Part shown: positions 41,251 to 48,939 of the stretch, one piece after another
How the letters are laid out: each line of letters begins with the position of its first letter
How positions within the stretch are numbered: position 1 is the first letter of the stretch
NCBI GenBank assembly: GCA_039029395.1
Contig: JBCCGG010000023.1
Coordinates: forward strand, 27,200-91,199
Source: JBCCGG01 sp039029395
Lineage (GTDB): Bacteria > Pseudomonadota > Alphaproteobacteria > Kiloniellales > JAKSDN01
Direction: 5' to 3'
DNA: 64,000 bases
The notes under the pieces: model-generated
Databases searched by the model: none
What the model was told of the DNA's origin: nothing
The model's input: the letters and a program-made list of their open reading frames with translations, nothing else
Translations under genes and position numbers: made by a program

Positions 41251-42911
41251 TGGGCCTCCGCCGGTACAGAATCGAGCGCTTTGAGCACCAGGTAAGCGTT
41301 GGTGCTGACATACCAATCGCCGTCTTTCAAGGCGGCCTCCAGCGCGCCGCGGGCGGCAGACGCGCTGGGACCCATCTTGCCCAAGGCGACCACGCTAAGG
41401 CGCCGCACCACCACGTCGCCGTCGCTGAGCGCCGTGCCAAGCTGGTCAATCGCCGAGCTCGCAACCGGGCCCATGTCGCCCAAGGTGGCGGCCGCGGCCC
41501 GGCGCACCGCCCGGTCATCATCTTCGAGCGCCTTGCGCACCGGCGGGACCGCTCCCGGCCCGGGCAGTCCGAGCGCCTCGATCGCCGCGGCCACTTCCCG
41601 ACGCACCGCCGCATCGGAGTCCTCAAGCGCCGCCAAGAGGGCGGCGGAGGCCGATGTGCCGCTTGCCCGGCCGATTTTGGCCAAGGCATTGGCAGCGGCT
41701 TCCCTGGATAGAGGCTCCGGGTCTTGCAACTGGGCTTCCAGAGGCTCGGTCGCGGGCCGGGCCGCCGCGCCGAGCTCACCCAAGGCTTCCGCCGCCGCCT
41801 CGCGCACCGAGCCATCGGGATCGCTCAAGGCTATGGTCAAGGGGGAGAGCGCAACCTCAGTGGGCGGCGCCACGCGGGCCAGGGCCTTGGCCGCCGACCA
41901 GCGCACCGGGTTCTCCTCGTCCATCAAGGCCAAAACCAGGGCGGCGCTGGCCGGCCCGGCGCCAGGGCCAATTTCGCCGAGCGCCTTGGCGGCCGAGCGG
42001 CGCACGTCGACCCGCTCGTCGCCGAGCGCATCGGTCAGACCCGGCACCGCGGCTGTACCCAGGCGGCTTAGGGCGGTCATGGCGATCCAACTGGCTTCGC
42101 TGTCGGTTCCGGTCAGGATCTCGATGAGAACCGGCACCGCGTCAGCAGCGCGCGGTCCGAAACGCCCGAGGGCACCAGCCGCCATGCGCTTGAGGGCAAC
42201 GCCGCTTTCCCGATCGGCCAAAATGTCGATCAGGGCGGGAACCACTTCCGAGGGGCGGGCACCGATCCGGCCGAGCGCGCCTGCCGCCGCGGCCTGAACC
42301 GCGGGCTCCCTGTCTTCCAGGGCGGCGATCAGCGCAGGCGCGGCGGAGGCAGCGCGGGTGCCGATCTGACCCAAGGCGCCAGCGGCGGCGGCGCGCACAT
42401 TATCGGAGGGATCCTCAAGGCTCGCGATCAGCAGCGCGACGGCCGGCGCCGCGCGGTTTCCGACAATGCCGAGAATGCGCGCGATCGCCCAGCGCACGTC
42501 CTCGTCGGGACTGGACAAGGCCTCGCCCAAGGCAGGCACCACGTGCGGGCCCATACGGGTCAAGGCCGCGCCGGCCGCCCGGCGGACCTGCTCGTCCCGG
42601 TCGTCGAGCGCCCCGGCCAGAACAGGGATGGCCGGACGGGCATGGCGGCCGATTGAGCCGAGCGCGCGCGCTGCCTGCTGCCGGACGGCTGGCTCTGGAT
42701 CCTCATCCAGCGTACGGGCCAGCGCCGAGACCGCCGGTGCCGCGTCCCGACCGAGCCGCTCCAAGGCGGCCGCGGCCGCGGCCCGGGTAGCGCCGTCGGG
42801 CGCGCTCAATTGCTGGATCAGGGGGGCGACGCCCTGCGCCCCCGCCGCGCCGGGCCCAAGGCCGAGCAAGGCGAGGGCCGATACGAAGAAAAGGGCACGC
42901 CAACATCTCAT
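41247..42911 (-). CDS. Secreted HEAT-repeat protein
   Basis: A 554-residue exported protein: signal peptide (MRCWRALFFVSALALLGLGPGAAGAQ), then about sixteen HEAT/PBS-lyase-type repeats of 31-34 residues filling the rest. Each has the pattern of a PAL..L.D or similar first helix and a VR.AAA.ALG.IG second helix. The array is unusually regular and continuous, with no catalytic residues, so a curved scaffold is expected. Its location outside the cytoplasm is unusual, since most such arrays are cytosolic. It lies in an operon with the secreted VWA protein and close to the caspase/TPR pair, though on the other strand. Confidence 0.85.
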   Translation of the reverse strand: MRCWRALFFVSALALLGLGPGAAGAQGVAPLIQQLSAPDGATRAAAAAALERLGRDAAPAVSALARTLDEDPEPAVRQQAARALGSIGRHARPAIPVLAGALDDRDEQVRRAAGAALTRMGPHVVPALGEALSSPDEDVRWAIARILGIVGNRAAPAVALLIASLEDPSDNVRAAAAGALGQIGTRAASAAPALIAALEDREPAVQAAAAGALGRIGARPSEVVPALIDILADRESGVALKRMAAGALGRFGPRAADAVPVLIEILTGTDSEASWIAMTALSRLGTAAVPGLTDALGDERVDVRRSAAKALGEIGPGAGPASAALVLALMDEENPVRWSAAKALARVAPPTEVALSPLTIALSDPDGSVREAAAEALGELGAAARPATEPLEAQLQDPEPLSREAAANALAKIGRASGTSASAALLAALEDSDAAVRREVAAAIEALGLPGPGAVPPVRKALEDDDRAVRRAAAATLGDMGPVASSAIDQLGTALSDGDVVVRRLSVVALGKMGPSASAARGALEAALKDGDWYVSTNAYLVLKALDSVPAEAQ

Positions 42912-43032
42912 GGCCCACGACTATATCGCCTGACGGTCACATCGTGAAACTGCCTGTTGGTCGCTCGAAAAGGGGCGACACGCCGTGGCGGGGGCTGCTA
43001 TCAGGATTGCAGATAATTGAGGGAGCGCGGAG

Positions 43033-44247
43033 ATGGAGCAGCAGATTCGCGATCAGGTCGATTGGCCTCAGGCCTTTCCGCCAGAAGAATACGCCGCGCG
43101 CCAGACCCGGCTAAAGTCTGCGCTGAGCGCGGCCGAACTCGACGGCATTCTGGTGACCGAACCACGGGATCTCTATTACCTGACTGGGTACGACCAAATC
43201 TGGCAACATCACCTGGGCGTCATCGGCCTCTACGTGCGGACCGCAACGGGCGAACGCCTGTTCTTCGACAGCGCGGCCCACCAGGTCATCGTCGCGACCA
43301 CGCCCGAGATCGGCGAGGTGCTTTATCACCCGCGGGGCACGGGCCGGGACCAGGCGCGTTTCGTCGCCCGGGAGCTCACTGCACGCGGCTGGGACAAGGG
43401 CCGGATCGCCCTGCAGACCTGGGGCTACGGCCCGCACCCTGACCTGCTGCGGGCGATCGGCGCGGACCTGCCGGGCGCCACAATCGTCGAGGACTCGACT
43501 CTGATCGAGGACCTGCGCCTGATCAAATCAACGCGCGAGATTGCCGTGGTGCGTCAAGCCGCCGAGATTGCCAAGGAGGCCATGGCCCCGGCCCGCGACG
43601 CGCTTCGCCCCGACTTGGCGGAGACCGAGATCGCGGCGGTGATCGCGGCCGAATGCATGAACCGGGGCTGCGGTGACCCGGGCATCCGCACCATGATTGG
43701 CAGCGGCCCGCGCTCGGGCTGCCATCATGGGCCGGCCAGCGCCCGGCGCCTCAAGGCGGGCGACATTGTGCACATCGACTTCTGCGCCAGCCTGCACCGC
43801 TATCACGTTAACATCAGCCGGACCTTCGCGCTGGGCGAAGTCGACCGACGCTGGCACGACCTGATGGCCGCCTCGGCCGGCTGCATGGACGCGATCGCCG
43901 CCGAGGCCAAGCCGGGCGAGCCCTACAGCCGGATTCAGGAGATCGCCGATCGCTTCATCGCCGACGCCGGCATCGATCCGGCTTGGATCTGGCTGATCGG
44001 CGGCTACGTGCTCGGCATCGCCTTCCCGCCCGACTGGGTGCACCGCCACCGGCCAGCGCCCCGCGAGATCGTCCCCGACCCGGTCATGGCGCCCGGCATG
44101 GTGTTCAACTACGAAAACCAGTACGACGTGCTGGAGGGCTGGCCCGGCGGCACTGGCGTCGGCGTCATCGACAGCTTCTTGATGGGCGACGATGGCCTGG
44201 AGATTCTGACCGACCTGCCGCGCGAGCTGATTGTCGCCGGCGGCTGA
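43033..44247 (+). CDS. M24-fold (Xaa-Pro peptidase/creatinase-like) protein with altered metal site
   Basis: A 404-residue pita-bread-fold protein. The N-terminal creatinase domain (about 20-155, with DLYYLTGYDQIW) precedes the M24 domain. Of the five usual metal ligands, the first Asp is kept (VHIDFCAS). The second reads Asn (HVNISRTF), the GHGIG His region reads GGYVLGIAF, the first Glu is kept (GMVFNYENQYD) and the last Glu is not evident (GVIDSFL). A metal-free creatinase/amidino-hydrolase or lyase function is therefore more likely than aminopeptidase activity. It stands alone; the substrate is unknown. Confidence 0.8.
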   Translation: MEQQIRDQVDWPQAFPPEEYAARQTRLKSALSAAELDGILVTEPRDLYYLTGYDQIWQHHLGVIGLYVRTATGERLFFDSAAHQVIVATTPEIGEVLYHPRGTGRDQARFVARELTARGWDKGRIALQTWGYGPHPDLLRAIGADLPGATIVEDSTLIEDLRLIKSTREIAVVRQAAEIAKEAMAPARDALRPDLAETEIAAVIAAECMNRGCGDPGIRTMIGSGPRSGCHHGPASARRLKAGDIVHIDFCASLHRYHVNISRTFALGEVDRRWHDLMAASAGCMDAIAAEAKPGEPYSRIQEIADRFIADAGIDPAWIWLIGGYVLGIAFPPDWVHRHRPAPREIVPDPVMAPGMVFNYENQYDVLEGWPGGTGVGVIDSFLMGDDGLEILTDLPRELIVAGG

Positions 44248-44436
44248 GCCACGGCGAGGCGTTGGGTCAGGAAAAATTATCCGAATGGTAACTTGGGGCC
44301 ACTTGAATCAGGGTCGATCGAGAACTAGTTATTAATCGTAAAGGCTTAGACTTGCCATCCAAAGCTTCCGAGCAAGGTCACATCAGTTTTCTCCCATTCT
44401 TACGGAGTTCGCGCCGGGTGTGTGCTTCGGGTTGGC

Positions 44437-44467
44437 GCCCTCGAGGGCAAGGCGGTAATGCCTTGCC
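44437..44467. terminator. Nested inverted repeats in the 44248-44527 gap
   Basis: GGCAAGGC (44446-44453) and GCCTTGCC (44460-44467) form a perfect eight-base-pair stem with a six-base loop. The overlapping GCCCTCGAGGGC (44437-44448) is a perfect 12-base palindrome. The stem lies downstream of the minus-strand GNAT gene and could act as its terminator, but no T tract follows. The rest of this 280-base gap shows no gene I can support. Confidence 0.35.
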
Positions 44468-44527
44468 GTCCGCGAGCGGCGGCTGCCCGTGGAGCGCCCC
44501 GGCGCACCTTTATTTTCGACCGGGCCA

Positions 44528-44980
44528 TCAAAGTTTCTTCCACATGAGGTAGGTCGCGCCAATCTTGCGCGGCTCGAATTCGATGAGGCGGTAACCCAAG
44601 CGCTCATAAAACGGCAGCGCGGTGATCGACGAGGAGACCTCGAGCCGCTGGAGCCCGCAGGTCCTGGCACGCGCCTCGACATGGCCGACCAGGCGCTGGC
44701 CTAGGCCTTGGCCTTGGAGGTCCGGGTCGACGAAGAGCGCGTGCAGCTTGCCGTCGCCCAGACTGACCGTGCCGACCGGCGTGGCATCCTGTTTGGCTAA
44801 GTAAACCGCCCGTCGCGACATGATCTCGGCAATCCGCTCCGGCGCGAAGCTCTCGCAAACTAGCTCGATCTCCGCCGGGTCGTAGTCCGCGGCATTGGTC
44901 CGTCGAATGGTGCGCTGAATGAGCTCGCTCAATGCTGGCGCATCGGCCAGGGTCGCCGGAATGATTGAAAGGTGTGCCAT
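44528..44980 (-). CDS. GNAT-family N-acetyltransferase
   Basis: A 150-residue GNAT protein. The acetyl-CoA loop is VDPDLQGQGLGQRLVGHVEARA at about residues 83-104, and the family's FYERLGYRLIEFE lies near the end. The MAHL start at 44980 has AGGA eight bases upstream; longer starts at 44989 and 45019 are possible. Nothing in the sequence identifies the acceptor, which may be a small amine or a protein N-terminus. It is a single gene, divergent from the APC permease at 45078. Confidence 0.85.
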   Translation of the reverse strand: MAHLSIIPATLADAPALSELIQRTIRRTNAADYDPAEIELVCESFAPERIAEIMSRRAVYLAKQDATPVGTVSLGDGKLHALFVDPDLQGQGLGQRLVGHVEARARTCGLQRLEVSSSITALPFYERLGYRLIEFEPRKIGATYLMWKKL

Positions 44981-45077
44981 GGCGACCATCCTATCCAAAA
45001 GTCTCGCTTCCCTCAGCACCTAAGCGCTCTAGAATGGCGGACGGCCAGGGGGTGGGGTCGCGAAGGGGGAGTCCGTC

Positions 45078-46694
45078 ATGAAGCGGACGCGAGGCGCCGG
45101 TAAACTCAAGCGAGATGTCGGGCTGGTCGGCCTGACCTTTGTCTCGGTCAGCGGCATGCTGGGCTCCGGTTGGCTGTTCGCGCCGCTCTTGGTAAGCCAG
45201 GAAGCCGGACCGGCCGCGGTCGTGGCCTGGCTGATCGGCGGCAGCTTGATCCTTTTGGTCGCGCTGACCTTCGCCGAGGTCTCGTCTCTGTTGCCGATTG
45301 CCGGCGGCATCGCGCGCCTGCCCCATTTTTGCTACGGCAACGTAGTCAGCATGGTGATGGGCTTTACCGCCTGGGTCGGCTATGCCTCGAACGCGCCGAT
45401 CGCGACCCTGATCCTGATGGAGTATGCCGCCCACAACATCCCCTGGATCTACCGGGGCGACATCAGCAACAAAGAGCTTTCTCTGGGCGGCATGGCGGTG
45501 GCCGGCGGGATCCTGCTGGTCATGGTGTTGATCAACGTGGTTGGGGTGCGCGCGCTCGCCGCCTGTAACACCGCGCTGACCTGGGCCAAGCTGATCATTC
45601 CTTTGGTGATCGGCGGCGCGCTGGTGGCCGCCCACTTCGATATCGGCAACTTTACCGCACGCGGCGGCTTCGCGCCCTTCGGCATCGGCGGCATCCTGAC
45701 CGCGATCGCCACCGGCGGCGTGATTTTCGCCTTTACGGGTTTCCGCCACGCCATCGATCTGGCGGGTGAGACGCGCAACCCCAAAGTCACCATTCCGCTC
45801 GCGCTCACCCTATCGGTGGTGATCTGTACCTTGCTTTACGGCTTCGTCCAGGTCGCCTTTATCGGCGCTCTCGATGCCGATCAGCTGAGCCAAGGCTGGG
45901 GTCATCTCGACCTGAATCATGGGCTCGGCCCGATCGCCGCGGTCGCCGCCGCCCTGGGCCTGGTGTGGGCCGGCGTGGTGATCTACGGCGGCGCCATCAT
46001 CGCGCCCTTCGGCGGCGGGCTGGTCTCGACCGGCTCCAACGCGCGCCTGACCCTGGCGCTGGCGCGCAACGGTTTTTTCCTACCCTTCTTCGACGCCCTG
46101 TCGCGCAGCGGCGTGCCGCTCAGGGGATTGATCGTGAACTACGCGGTCTCGCTCTTCATGGTGCTGGTGATACCCTTTCAGGAGTTGATCACACTCAACG
46201 TCGCGACCATCGTCCTGTCCTTCTCGGTCGGCCCGCTGTCGGTCTACTGCTTCCGCGAGCAGCTCGCCGACCGGGCCCGCGGCTATTCGGTGCCCTGGGT
46301 CGCGGTCACCGCTCCGACGGCTTTCGTCGGCTCGGTGCTGATCCTCTATTGGGCCGGTTGGGACACGATGGGCCATTTGGCGATCGCTCTTGCGGCCGGG
46401 GCCGTGCTCTACGGCATCTACCTCGCCACCGACAAGAGCGCGCGGCGGCGGCTAGACTGGCCGCACGCCGCTTGGCTCTTGCCGCTGCTGATCGGCATCG
46501 CGGTAATCTCCGCTCTTGGCAACTTCGGCGGCGGCCTCGGGGTAATCCCGCTCGGCTGGGATCTTTTGGCCTGCGTCGTGCTGGCGATCGGCGTGTTCCG
46601 CCATGCCTACAACTGCCGCCTGCCCAAGGCGCAGGTCGAGCGCTACCTGGCCGAGGAAACCGCCGCGGCGCCCGAAGACGAGGCATTGCAGTGA
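45078..46694 (+). CDS. APC-superfamily amino acid/amine permease
   Basis: A 538-residue inner-membrane transporter with about twelve to fourteen spans. The first helix carries the unwound SGMLGSGWLFAP substrate motif, and the later TGFRHAIDLAGETRNPKVTIP is the typical APC loop. Its N-terminal tail is basic, consistent with a cytoplasmic start. A GGGGGAG site precedes the ATG. The amino acid or amine carried cannot be told. It may be co-transcribed with the carrier gene 13 bases downstream. Confidence 0.87.
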   Translation: MKRTRGAGKLKRDVGLVGLTFVSVSGMLGSGWLFAPLLVSQEAGPAAVVAWLIGGSLILLVALTFAEVSSLLPIAGGIARLPHFCYGNVVSMVMGFTAWVGYASNAPIATLILMEYAAHNIPWIYRGDISNKELSLGGMAVAGGILLVMVLINVVGVRALAACNTALTWAKLIIPLVIGGALVAAHFDIGNFTARGGFAPFGIGGILTAIATGGVIFAFTGFRHAIDLAGETRNPKVTIPLALTLSVVICTLLYGFVQVAFIGALDADQLSQGWGHLDLNHGLGPIAAVAAALGLVWAGVVIYGGAIIAPFGGGLVSTGSNARLTLALARNGFFLPFFDALSRSGVPLRGLIVNYAVSLFMVLVIPFQELITLNVATIVLSFSVGPLSVYCFREQLADRARGYSVPWVAVTAPTAFVGSVLILYWAGWDTMGHLAIALAAGAVLYGIYLATDKSARRRLDWPHAAWLLPLLIGIAVISALGNFGGGLGVIPLGWDLLACVVLAIGVFRHAYNCRLPKAQVERYLAEETAAAPEDEALQ

Positions 46695-46707
46695 GCGGGT
46701 CGCGACA

Positions 46708-47595
46708 ATGCAAGGGGTGATCCTGCAGGTCGGAAATGTGATCGCGCCGGTGCTGCTGTGCGTGCTGGTCGGCTTCGCCTTTTCCAAGGCAAAGCTCCCT
46801 TTCGACACCAAGATGGTCAACAGCCTGGTCTCCAACGTCGGCTATCCGACCTTGATCCTCGCGCACCTGGCGGACCGGCACGTCGCGCTGGGCGCGTTCC
46901 TCGACATCCTGATGGGCGCGACCACGGCGGTCGCCTGCTTCGGGGTGATCGGCTTTCTGGTGCTCAAGTTGATGCGTTTGCCGGCACGGGCCTTTCTGTC
47001 GCCCATGATGCTGAACAACGTGGGCAACATCGGCCTGCCCGTCAGCGCGCTTGCTTTCGGCGACCAAGGGCTGGCCTATGCGCTTGCCTTTCTCGTCGTC
47101 GTGCTGATCGGCGTCTTCACGATCGGCATGTGGCTGCCCATGGGCAAGCTCACCTTCCGCAGCCTGCTGCGTAGCCCGGTGATTTATGCGGTCGGGCTCA
47201 CCCTGGTCTTGATGGCCACGGACACGAAGCTGCCGAACGTGCTGGACAAGACCTTCGAAATCCTAGGCGGACTGGCGATCCCGCTGATGCTGCTGACTCT
47301 CGGCTACACCCTGGGCAATCTCAAGACTGGTGCCCTGGGGCGCGGCACCCTGCTGGCGGCAATTCACTTGGCGATAGCAGCCGGAATCGCCTTGGTTCTA
47401 ACGCGGTTGTTCGGCTTTGATGGCGTCGGGCGCGGCGTCTTCATCCTGCAATGCATGATGCCGGTCTCGATCGCCACATACCTCTGGGTCGACATGTACT
47501 GCCCCGAGCACGCGCCCGACGTGGCCAGCTTCATTTTGGTCTCGACCCTGCTCTCGGTGCTCGCCCTGCCCCTGGTCCTGAGCTTCTGGATCTAG
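46708..47595 (+). CDS. AEC-family (auxin efflux carrier-like) transporter
   Basis: A 295-residue membrane protein with about ten spans in two inverted five-helix halves. The N-terminal half has the family NVIAPVLLCVLVGF and SNVGYPTLILAHLAD; the middle carries MMLNNVGNIGLPVSALAFGD, and the second half ALPLVLSFWI. ATG 46708 gives the standard family start; the frame is open from 46603 but overlaps the upstream gene. AEC members move organic acids or amino acids such as malate or malonate. The substrate is undetermined. Confidence 0.87.
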   Translation: MQGVILQVGNVIAPVLLCVLVGFAFSKAKLPFDTKMVNSLVSNVGYPTLILAHLADRHVALGAFLDILMGATTAVACFGVIGFLVLKLMRLPARAFLSPMMLNNVGNIGLPVSALAFGDQGLAYALAFLVVVLIGVFTIGMWLPMGKLTFRSLLRSPVIYAVGLTLVLMATDTKLPNVLDKTFEILGGLAIPLMLLTLGYTLGNLKTGALGRGTLLAAIHLAIAAGIALVLTRLFGFDGVGRGVFILQCMMPVSIATYLWVDMYCPEHAPDVASFILVSTLLSVLALPLVLSFWI

Positions 47596-47600
47596 GCTGA

Positions 47601-47615
47601 GCCGGCCAGGCCGGC
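47601..47615. terminator. Short GC palindrome between convergent genes
   Basis: GCCGGCCAGGCCGGC is a perfect 15-base inverted repeat six bases after the AEC gene. The gap also contains CTCGA...TCGAG arms near 47632-47656. There is no T run. It could act as a weak bidirectional terminator between the AEC and hpnH genes. Confidence 0.35.
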
Positions 47616-47687
47616 CCGACGCAGACCCTCGACAACGCGTTTCACACCTATCGAGGTCGGGCGCCTAAATCTTTCCGTGATGGGAGG

Positions 47688-48818
47688 CTACTGGGCCGCG
47701 CGCGAGGGTTTTTCGGGCAGCTTGTCGGAAGCTTCCTTGACCAGGCTCTCGAATACGAAGTCGGCCGGGCGCTGGTCGGCGAGCGGGATCTCCGGTGCCA
47801 TGTCCCCGTCGGTTCGAATGCCCCGCAGATTGACCAACAGGGCTTTGAGCGGGTTCTTGACCGTGTCGGCGACCGCCGTGCCCTCATAGCCGCAGTGGAC
47901 CATGCAATTGGCGCATTTTTCGTAGTTGCCGGTACCGTAGGCGCCCCAGTTGGTATCCTCCATGAGTTCCCGGTAGCTCTGGGTGTAACCCTCGTTGAGC
48001 AGGTAGCAAGGACGTTGCCAACCGAAGATGTTGCGCGTCGGATTGCTCCAGGGCGTGCAGCGGTAGGTCTGGTTTCCGGCCAGGAAATCGAGGAACAGGC
48101 TCGACTGGCTGAACTGCCACTTCTTACCCTTGCCGCGCTTAAAGACCTCGCGGAACAGGGATTTGGTGGTCTGGCGGGTCAGGAAGTGCTCCTGATCGGG
48201 CGCCCGCTCGTAGGCATAGCCGGGCGAGACTGTGATGCCCTCGATGCCGAGCTCGGTGACATAGTCGAAGAACTCGGCGACCGGTCCGGCCTCGGCGTTG
48301 TTGAACAGCGTGCAGTTGATGTTGACCCGGAACCCCTTGGCTTGGACCGCCTTGATCGCCTTGATGGCGCGCTGGAACACGCCCTTCTGGTCGACCGCCC
48401 GGTCGTGTTCCTCCTCCAGGCCGTCCAGATGGACCGAAAAGGTGAGATAGGGGCTCGGCTCGAAGAGATGCAGCTTCTTTTCCAGCAGCAGCGCGTTGGT
48501 GCATAGGTAGATGAAGCGCTTGCGCTTGACCAGCTCGCTGACGATCTGGCCGATCTCCTTGTGCAGAAGCGGTTCGCCGCCGGGAATTGAGACGATCGGC
48601 GCACCGCATTCTTCGACCGCCTGGACGCACTGCTCGACCGATAACCTCTGATTGAGAATCTTGTCTGGGTAATCAATCTTGCCGCAGCCGGGGCAGGCCA
48701 GATTGCAGCGGAACAGGGGCTCCAGCATGAGCACCAGCGGGTAGCGCTCGCGGCGCAGAATCCGCTGCTTCATGATGTAGGCGCCGACTTTGATCTGCTG
48801 TCGAAGAGGTACGGCCAA
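47688..48818 (-). CDS. hpnH: Hopanoid C35 biosynthesis radical SAM protein HpnH
   Basis: A 376-residue radical SAM enzyme. The [4Fe-4S] motif is CNLACPGC near residue 34, followed by IVSIPGGEPLLH. HpnH attaches the 5'-deoxyadenosyl group to diploptene, giving adenosylhopane, the first step of extended hopanoid synthesis at the membrane. The length and the opening AVPLRQQIKVGAY match the family if translation starts at TTG 48818, which has GGAG at nine bases. The longer frame from 48935 adds a basic, low-complexity tail. No squalene-hopene cyclase or other hpn gene is in the window, so hopanoid genes are scattered. Confidence 0.9.
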   Translation of the reverse strand: MAVPLRQQIKVGAYIMKQRILRRERYPLVLMLEPLFRCNLACPGCGKIDYPDKILNQRLSVEQCVQAVEECGAPIVSIPGGEPLLHKEIGQIVSELVKRKRFIYLCTNALLLEKKLHLFEPSPYLTFSVHLDGLEEEHDRAVDQKGVFQRAIKAIKAVQAKGFRVNINCTLFNNAEAGPVAEFFDYVTELGIEGITVSPGYAYERAPDQEHFLTRQTTKSLFREVFKRGKGKKWQFSQSSLFLDFLAGNQTYRCTPWSNPTRNIFGWQRPCYLLNEGYTQSYRELMEDTNWGAYGTGNYEKCANCMVHCGYEGTAVADTVKNPLKALLVNLRGIRTDGDMAPEIPLADQRPADFVFESLVKEASDKLPEKPSRAAQ

Positions 48819-48939
48819 GGGGGCGACTCCAATGTTGCTAGTACGGCGGCCCGGAAATGGTGGACGCGGCTTCGCGCTCCCCCGCCTGGGAGCTGAAATA
48901 TAGCGCTCTTTAGCCGATAATCCAAGGCAAGCCAATCAA

